Assembly: GCA_946187475.1 (NCBI GenBank)
Contig: CAMHRJ010000046.1
Location: 1-11,060, forward strand
Reading direction: 5' to 3'
Length of the DNA: 11,060 nt
Source of the DNA: an uncultured Clostridia bacterium
GTDB taxonomy: Bacteria > Bacillota > Clostridia > Oscillospirales > Oscillospiraceae
Shown: positions 6,662 through 11,060 of the stretch, piece after piece
Position numbering within the stretch: position 1 is the first letter of the stretch
Layout of the letters: the number at the start of each line of letters is the position of its first letter
Notes under the pieces: model-generated
The model's database searches: none
Seen by the model: the letters and a program-made list of their open reading frames with translations, nothing else
Told to the model about the DNA's origin: nothing
Position numbers and translations under genes: made by a program

Positions 6662-7693
6662 ATGAAAAAAGCGCTGTCCCTTCTCATCGCGTTCGTCATG
6701 CTCTTCAGTCTGGGCATCACTGCCAATGCCGCAGAGCGCAAGGAGCTCAACATCTTCATGTGGAGCGACTACATTTCCGACGATCTGATCGCGAACTTTG
6801 AAGACGAGTTCGGTGTCAGAGTCAACCTGAGCTACATGAACGACAACGCAGATTCCATCACGAAGCTCACCGCCGGCGCCGGCAGCGAGTATGACCTGAT
6901 CATGACCTGCGACGCATACATGGAGTCTCTGATTGCCGGCGGCTATCTGGAGGAGCTGGATCTCAGCCAGATCCCCAATTCCGAAAACATCAACAAGGCC
7001 TACTGGTCCGAGCAGAACCAGAAGTACTGCGTGCCTTATCTGATGAACTACATCTATGTGGTCTATGACACCGAGCGCTGCCCCATCGAGATCACCTGCT
7101 ACAACGACCTGATCCGCCCGGAGATGAAGGGCCAGATCGGCTCCGTGGACGGGGCCCGCAACCTCTTCCCCATTGCTCTGATCGCCCTCGGCTATGACCC
7201 CAACTCCCGTGATGAAAACGAAATCAAGGAAGCCTACGAGTGGCTCGTGAAGTACAACGAGAACGTGGTCGCCTACGGCTCCACCGAGACCAACATCGTC
7301 AGCGGCGCCATCTCCTGCATGTTCACCTATGACGGCAACACCGCCGAAGCCATGGCGCAGCTGGGCGAGGACAACACTCTGGTCGTGGCTCCCTTCACCA
7401 GTGATCCGGTACAGCTCGGCTTTGACCTGTATGTCATCCCGAAGGGTGCCCAGCACATGGATCTGGCCTATCAGTTCCTCAACTACATCTGCGACCCCGA
7501 AGTCATGGCCGCAAACCTGGTTGACAATCCCTACTCCTGCCCGAACGATGCCGCGGTTGCCGCTGCCTCCGAGGAGTACCGCAACGGTCCGGCTTTCGAC
7601 TTTGACTACAAGACCAACATCTTCTTCCAGGAAGACGTCGGCGATGCCATCACCATCTACGACCAGTACTATCAGATGCTGAAGGTCGGCTGA
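6662..7693 (+). CDS. potD: PotD-like extracellular substrate-binding protein, probably for a fructosamine
   Basis: Captures the substrate outside the membrane and delivers it to PotBC. It has 343 residues with a Sec signal peptide: KK at 2-3, hydrophobic core 4-19, and probable cleavage after ANA (21-23). There is no lipobox cysteine, which is unusual for a binding protein in a Gram-positive-type cell. It aligns with E. coli PotD along its length (recalled alignment). Retained ligand-pocket positions include Trp34 and Tyr37 (MWSDY), Asp255 (PotD Asp257), Tyr291 (PotD Tyr293) and Gln323 (PotD Gln327). PotD Asp168, Glu171 and Trp255 appear as Gly164, Asn167 and Gly253, and Trp229 as Tyr223. These changes affect contacts to amines and methylenes, so spermidine is unlikely to be the natural ligand. 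The downstream frlBCD genes point to fructoselysine or a similar Amadori compound. The strong AAGGAGG site and C-ending codons suggest high expression, as expected for a binding protein. Confidence 0.9.
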   Translation: MKKALSLLIAFVMLFSLGITANAAERKELNIFMWSDYISDDLIANFEDEFGVRVNLSYMNDNADSITKLTAGAGSEYDLIMTCDAYMESLIAGGYLEELDLSQIPNSENINKAYWSEQNQKYCVPYLMNYIYVVYDTERCPIEITCYNDLIRPEMKGQIGSVDGARNLFPIALIALGYDPNSRDENEIKEAYEWLVKYNENVVAYGSTETNIVSGAISCMFTYDGNTAEAMAQLGEDNTLVVAPFTSDPVQLGFDLYVIPKGAQHMDLAYQFLNYICDPEVMAANLVDNPYSCPNDAAVAAASEEYRNGPAFDFDYKTNIFFQEDVGDAITIYDQYYQMLKVG

Positions 7694-7715
7694 TCGGACC
7701 GGAGGAGGAAAACAC

Positions 7716-8711
7716 TTGCTTAAGTTCGACGAACAGAAGCAAATAGACAGTGTGCGCGGGGCTCTTGCCCTGCGCACACAGATTGAACAGATCGTCGACA
7801 CGGTCTGGCATGACGGGCTTACCAATCTCTGCTGGCTCGGCATCGGCGGTACCTGGGCGAGCTGCCTGCAGGCACACTGCCATATGAAAGAGCGCAGCGC
7901 ACTTGATGTTTTTGTATCCAACGCGGCGGAATACTGCGCCGCAGGCGACCGCAGGATCGGTCCCGGTACACTGGTCATCATCTCTTCCGTCACCGGCACC
8001 ACGGTGGAAATCGTGGAGGCCGTGAAGAAGGTTCGGGAAGCCGGCGCCCGCGTGCTCGGGTTTATTGACAAGCCGGAAGTCCCTCTGGCATCATCCGTGG
8101 ACTTCTGTATCAGCTATCCGGCAAACGAACAGCTGAAGTTTTTCATGGCGGCCGACCGCATACTCTGGCATGAGGGTGTGATGCCGGAGTATGAAGCCAT
8201 GTATCAGCAGTTTGACGCGGCCCTTCCCGAGGCGCTGGTTGAAGTGGAAAAAGCCGCGGACACGTTCGGTGAAGATTTCGCCCGGCGGCACAGAGACGAC
8301 GCACTCCATTACTTTGTCGGTGCCGGGAGCCTCTACGGTGCAACGTATTCCTACGCCATGTGCTACTGGGAGGAGATGCACTGGATCCGCACCAAATCGA
8401 TCCACTCTGCGGAGTTTTTCCATGGCATGCTGGAGATTGTCGAGGAGGATACGCCCGTTACCCTGTTTATCGGGGAAGATGCGCAGCGCAGTCTGGGGGA
8501 GCGGGTCGCCCGTTTTCTGCCGAAAGTCTGTCAGAACTACACCGTCATCGACACGCAGGAGTATGCGCTTCCCGGTATTGACGATGCGTTTCGGCCTGTG
8601 GTATGCCACCTGGTCATGCACGCCGTAACCAATCGCATCGACGCCCACCTGGAGGCACTCTCCGGCCACGACATGAAGCTCCGCCGGTATTACCGGAAGA
8701 TGGACTATTGA
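7716..8711 (+). CDS. frlB: FrlB-like fructosamine-6-phosphate deglycase (SIS domains)
   Basis: Predicted to cleave fructoselysine 6-phosphate (or a related 6-phosphofructosamine) to glucose 6-phosphate and the free amine in the cytoplasm. It has 331 residues against about 340 in E. coli FrlB, with two SIS folds. Sugar-phosphate-binding motifs are GIGGTWAS (42-49) and SSVTGTTVE (90-98). The segment SAEFFHGMLEIVEEDTP (231-247) matches the FrlB SGEFRHGPLEIVE stretch, and the C-terminal RRYYRKMDY resembles the FrlB end. The two residues catalytic in the related deglycase FraB (Glu and His 16 apart) correspond to Glu220 and His236, exactly 16 apart. The start is TTG 7716, supported by GGAGGAGG at 7701-7708; no ATG lies nearby. 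It follows potD by 22 bases. The exact amine released is not set by the sequence. Confidence 0.9.
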   Translation: MLKFDEQKQIDSVRGALALRTQIEQIVDTVWHDGLTNLCWLGIGGTWASCLQAHCHMKERSALDVFVSNAAEYCAAGDRRIGPGTLVIISSVTGTTVEIVEAVKKVREAGARVLGFIDKPEVPLASSVDFCISYPANEQLKFFMAADRILWHEGVMPEYEAMYQQFDAALPEALVEVEKAADTFGEDFARRHRDDALHYFVGAGSLYGATYSYAMCYWEEMHWIRTKSIHSAEFFHGMLEIVEEDTPVTLFIGEDAQRSLGERVARFLPKVCQNYTVIDTQEYALPGIDDAFRPVVCHLVMHAVTNRIDAHLEALSGHDMKLRRYYRKMDY

Positions 8712-8720
8712 AAACAAACG

Positions 8721-8745
8721 CAGGGAAGGTCCGAGGCCTTCCCTG
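8721..8745 (+). promoter_or_regulatory. Intercistronic hairpin between frlB and frlC
   Basis: CAGGGAAGG (8721-8729) pairs perfectly with CCTTCCCTG (8737-8745), and two further inner pairs can form. Only TTT follows, so this is at best a weak terminator. It more likely serves as an attenuator, processing site or 3' stabiliser lowering frlCD output relative to the transporter genes. It lies in the widest gap inside the operon (56 bases), and frlC behind it has a weak ribosome site. Confidence 0.6.
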
Positions 8746-8767
8746 TTTCATCAAACAACGGAATGTT

Positions 8768-9586
8768 ATGAAATACGGACTATTTACCTGCCCCTATCAG
8801 CGGCTTTCGCTGGAAAGGGCCTTTTCAGATGCCAGCATTCTGGGTTACGATTACATTGAACTATGGGGCGGCAGACCGCACGCCTATGCGCCGGATCTCC
8901 TCGCCGGGGATCTGGAGGCCGTCCTGCGGCTGATCGATCGCTTTGAGATGCCGGTGGAGATTTATACCCCGGAGCACAACGCCTATCCTTTCAATTATAT
9001 GGCCGGGTCCGAGCGCCAGTGGGAAGATGCGATGGACTATCTGTCGGCTGCTCTGCGCTGCGGCAAGGCCCTCGGAGCGGAATACACCCTGATCTCCGTC
9101 GGGCACAGCGGTTTCGCGTCCCCGGAGGAAAAACGGTCCCGACTGCTGAAAAGTCTGACCAGGCTTTCCCGTGAGGCTGAACGCCTGGATCACCGCATTG
9201 TCGTCGAACCCTTGACCCCGATGGAGTCAGACTTCTGCAACCGTTCCGAAGAACTGTCAGAGCTTCTGGATCTGGTCAATTCTCCCGCAGTGCGGGGAAT
9301 GTGCGACGTGGTTGTTCCGTTTGTGCAGGGCCGCAGTCCCGCGGCCGAAGTGCGTCTGCTCGGGCAGAGGATGGCCCATCTCCACCTGACAGACAGCGAC
9401 GGCATCACAGAAAACCATCTTCTTCCCGGTGACGGGTGCATGGATCTGCACGGGCTTCTGGAAGAGCTGAGCGCCTGCGGCTACGATGGGCGGGCCACCC
9501 TCGAACTCGTGACCCATTACATAGACACGCCTTCCGAAGCCGCGGCAGCCGCCATTCGGAGGATCAGGGAGATGACAGAATCATGA
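8768..9586 (+). CDS. frlC: FrlC-like fructoselysine 3-epimerase (xylose-isomerase-like TIM barrel)
   Basis: Predicted to interconvert psicoselysine and fructoselysine, so that the 3-epimer enters the same pathway. It has 272 residues from ATG 8768, close to E. coli FrlC. Resemblance is strong, e.g. IELWGGRPHAYAPDL (30-44) and EPLTPMES (147-154). The four metal ligands of the tagatose/psicose-epimerase family are visible as Glu147, Asp180, His206 and Glu246. The Glu-Asp and Asp-His distances (33 and 26) match those I recall for D-tagatose 3-epimerases. The frame is open upstream to 8603 inside frlB, but similarity starts at MKYGLFTCPYQRL, so 8768 is chosen. The ribosome site is weak (GGA, five bases before the ATG). 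The stop overlaps frlD (ATGA). Its presence argues for fructoselysine/psicoselysine rather than fructose-asparagine, whose Salmonella operon lacks an epimerase. Confidence 0.92.
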   Translation: MKYGLFTCPYQRLSLERAFSDASILGYDYIELWGGRPHAYAPDLLAGDLEAVLRLIDRFEMPVEIYTPEHNAYPFNYMAGSERQWEDAMDYLSAALRCGKALGAEYTLISVGHSGFASPEEKRSRLLKSLTRLSREAERLDHRIVVEPLTPMESDFCNRSEELSELLDLVNSPAVRGMCDVVVPFVQGRSPAAEVRLLGQRMAHLHLTDSDGITENHLLPGDGCMDLHGLLEELSACGYDGRATLELVTHYIDTPSEAAAAAIRRIREMTES

Positions 9587-10368
9587 AAATCGCCTGTATC
9601 GGTGACAACTGCATCGACTACTATGAGGAAAGCGGCCTGGCATTTCCGGGCGGGAACCCGGTAAATGTCGCCGTCTATGCCCGCAGTCTGGGCGCACAGA
9701 CAGCTTATCTCGGCGCGGTCGGAACAGACCCTTACGGAGACCTGCTGCTCCGCAGGCTCTCGGAAGAGGGTGTCGACGTCTCGCATGTGCAGCGGCTGCC
9801 CGGTGCCACCGCACTCTGCCATGTCTCGCATGTAAACGGAGACCGGGTTCTCGGTGACTACGACGAAGGCGTCATGGCGGAATTCTCTCTTCTTCCGGAG
9901 GATTTTCGTTTCCTTGGATCGTGTGACCTGGCCGTGACCGGCCTCTGGGGACATGCGGAACACAGCCTGGAAGCCATCCGCGCTATGGGCATTCCCGTTG
10001 CCTTCGACGGCGCAGAGCGCCCGTTTGACCCCGCGGGTCGGATCGCCCTCCCACATACAGACATTGCTTTTTTCTCGGATGATGCGCTGGATGACAGCAG
10101 CCTGAAAGAAAAGATCCTGGCTGTGTCTGCCGCCGGGCCGAAGCTGGTAATCGCCACGCGCGGTGCACAGGGGAGTCTGGCCTATGACGGCCGGTGCTTC
10201 GTTTCCTGTGCCCCAGCTCCCTGCGCGCTGATCGACACCATGGGAGCAGGCGACAGCTTTATTGCCGGCTTCCTGGTCAGCTGGCTTTCCGGGAACGCTC
10301 TGCCGGAGTGCATGCGGGCGGGTGCGGAAAAAGCCGCCGTCACCATCGGCCACAAAGGCGCCTGGTAA
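9583..10368 (+). CDS. frlD: FrlD-like fructoselysine 6-kinase (PfkB/ribokinase family)
   Basis: Predicted to phosphorylate C6 of fructoselysine with ATP, making the FrlB substrate. It has 261 residues, the same length as E. coli FrlD as I recall it, and is similar throughout. Visible are the N-terminal IGDNCIDYY (6-14), the substrate motif GGNPVNVAVY (23-32), the segment DRVLGDYDEGVMAEF characteristic of FrlD, LWGHAEHS, the PfkB signature IDTMGAGDSFIAGF (217-230) with the GAGD base Asp224, and the family-end motif HKGAW. The ATG at 9583 overlaps the frlC stop (ATGA). An in-frame extension back to 9436 exists but runs through frlC and is discarded. It is the last gene of the operon and is followed by a bidirectional terminator. 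The pathway role follows from FrlB and FrlC beside it; PfkB kinases alone are hard to assign. Confidence 0.93.
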   Translation: MKIACIGDNCIDYYEESGLAFPGGNPVNVAVYARSLGAQTAYLGAVGTDPYGDLLLRRLSEEGVDVSHVQRLPGATALCHVSHVNGDRVLGDYDEGVMAEFSLLPEDFRFLGSCDLAVTGLWGHAEHSLEAIRAMGIPVAFDGAERPFDPAGRIALPHTDIAFFSDDALDDSSLKEKILAVSAAGPKLVIATRGAQGSLAYDGRCFVSCAPAPCALIDTMGAGDSFIAGFLVSWLSGNALPECMRAGAEKAAVTIGHKGAW

Positions 10369-10404
10369 CAGGCGCATGAGAATGCCGGAATTACTCGCCG
10401 GATC

Positions 10405-10449
10405 AAAAAACGGAGTCTCCTGAACCACGCAGGAAACTCCGTCTTTTTT
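10405..10449. terminator. Bidirectional terminator between frlD and the convergent gene
   Basis: ACGGAGT (10410-10416) pairs with ACTCCGT (10436-10442). After one mismatch, TCCTG (10418-10422) pairs with CAGGA (10430-10434), with a 7-base loop. A run of A (10405-10410) precedes the stem and CTTTTTT follows it, so each strand has its own U-tract. It serves frlD on the plus strand and the convergent gene ending at 10472 on the minus strand. Confidence 0.88.
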
Positions 10450-10471
10450 ATTCTAACGGGATGCGTTCCCG

Positions 10472-11060
10472 TCAATCGGTGAGATCAAATGCCTCAATGC
10501 CGAGCTGATCGGCATAAGACTGAATCACGGCATAGGTTCCGGCCGTATAGGCGGCATAGTTTTCCTCGCTGTAGACGTAATCCTCCGCGTCCGCGTCCAG
10601 CGTGAGCATCTGCTCGTGATAGGCGGTGATGGGAACAAAATGACCGATGTCATCTTCCAGGCCCTTGGTGTATGCCAGGAAATAGGGCACCTGCAGCTTG
10701 TTGACCGTGACGGTCTCTCCTTCGGCATTCACGGTGAAGATATTGTTTTCACTGTCAATGGCATATTCGGTTTCGATGTTGGGGAAGTACTCGGAGACCA
10801 GATCCACATAGAGGCCGACAAATTCACTGCTGTTGTCCCGGATGTGCAGATCCTTCTCATATCCCCAGAACTTCCGGGCATAGCCGCCGTCCAGCTTGGT
10901 GTCAAAGTTATAGACGGTGACATGATTTTGGACAGCGTAGTCGTTGATGATCTTGATGACCGCCCGGGTATTGCCGCACCAGCTTCCGCCCAGGAGGATC
11001 AGATAGGAGCCGTCCTGCTCCAGCAGCCACGTCAGCTGCTTATAGGTAATGGGCTGAATG
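10472..11060 (-). CDS. Thioredoxin-fold protein with WCGNT site, 5' end cut by window edge
   Basis: The C-terminal 195 residues of a protein whose start is beyond the right edge; the frame is open from 11059 to the TGA at 10474-10472. Near the visible start a hydrophobic strand SYLILLGGSWCGNTRAVIKI (18-37 of the fragment) looks like the beta-1/active-site region of a thioredoxin fold, with WCGNT in place of WCxxC. It is followed by VTVYNFDTKLDGG, typical of the next strand, and a second half rich in Asp, Glu and Tyr. The composition suggests a secreted or surface protein, but the signal peptide, if any, is not in view. With a single Cys in the motif it could not do ordinary dithiol exchange; a monothiol, binding or structural role is possible. 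An ATG-less internal start (GTG 10807) would split the Trx segment and is not believed. I do not recognise the exact family. It is convergent to frlD and probably unrelated to it. Confidence 0.6.
   Translation of the reverse strand, partial: IQPITYKQLTWLLEQDGSYLILLGGSWCGNTRAVIKIINDYAVQNHVTVYNFDTKLDGGYARKFWGYEKDLHIRDNSSEFVGLYVDLVSEYFPNIETEYAIDSENNIFTVNAEGETVTVNKLQVPYFLAYTKGLEDDIGHFVPITAYHEQMLTLDADAEDYVYSEENYAAYTAGTYAVIQSYADQLGIEAFDLTD

Noticed and set aside
3782..7693. A plain spermidine/putrescine importer unrelated to the frl genes
   Set aside because: Gene packing with frlB, loss of key polyamine-contact residues in the binding protein and a shared upstream regulator pair make a fructosamine role more likely. 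This is a judgement, not proof.
5987..8071. A 694-codon open frame on the minus strand across potC, potD and frlB
   Set aside because: It lies wholly antisense to three well-supported genes. The product is a low-complexity string rich in Val, Gly, Asp and His, typical of the reverse of C-ending codons, and has no recognisable domain.
8603..8767. N-terminal extension of frlC into frlB
   Set aside because: Similarity to FrlC begins exactly at ATG 8768, and the extension is just frlB and the hairpin read in another frame.
9436..9582. N-terminal extension of frlD into frlC
   Set aside because: The PfkB family starts with the beta strand at MKIACIGD (9583), and the ATGA overlap with frlC is the natural start.
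9517..10428. A 303-codon minus-strand open frame across frlC and frlD
   Set aside because: Antisense to the strongly conserved FrlD and the end of FrlC; it would also read through the bidirectional terminator, and its translation has no family features.

Overview
The window looks like part of a chromosome of a fairly GC-rich, Gram-positive-type bacterium, most likely a clostridial Firmicute (Lachnospiraceae/Oscillospiraceae-like gut anaerobe). This rests on strong GGAGG-type ribosome sites, TTG/ATG starts, a clostridial-style minimal SufC-like ATPase, a type II zinc thymidine kinase, and a fructosamine operon like those of gut bacteria. The genus is not determined.

Left part (1-1962, minus strand): a co-directional housekeeping run reading leftward from a good promoter at 1993-2021. 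It holds uridine kinase (udk), thymidine kinase (tdk), and a SufC-like Fe-S assembly ATPase whose last codons lie off the left edge.

Middle (2123-3594, plus strand): two GntR/UTRA (HutC-type) regulators, translationally coupled by an ATGA overlap and paralogous to each other. They sit behind a clear sigma-A promoter overlapped by an inverted repeat, and are closed by a strong terminator.

Right part (3782-10368, plus strand): one tightly packed seven-gene operon, potA-potB-potC-potD-frlB-frlC-frlD. The last three are recognisable homologues of E. coli fructoselysine-6-phosphate deglycase, fructoselysine 3-epimerase and fructoselysine kinase. The first four are a complete ABC importer of the polyamine/opine (PotABCD) family. 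The reading I favour is an uptake and breakdown system for Amadori (glycated amine) compounds. The ABC importer brings in fructoselysine or a related fructosamine, FrlC folds in the 3-epimer (psicoselysine), FrlD phosphorylates C6, and FrlB splits the product to glucose 6-phosphate plus the free amine (lysine). The upstream GntR pair is the likely sensor. The novelty is the transporter: E. coli uses the permease FrlA and B. subtilis a sugar-type ABC system (FrlONM). Here the binding protein is PotD-like but has lost several polyamine-contact residues.

Right edge (10472-11060, minus strand): a convergent, 5'-truncated gene for a thioredoxin-fold protein with a WCGNT site, separated from frlD by a bidirectional terminator. 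There is no gene-free stretch above 300 bases, and I saw no tRNA, rRNA, CRISPR or insertion sequence.
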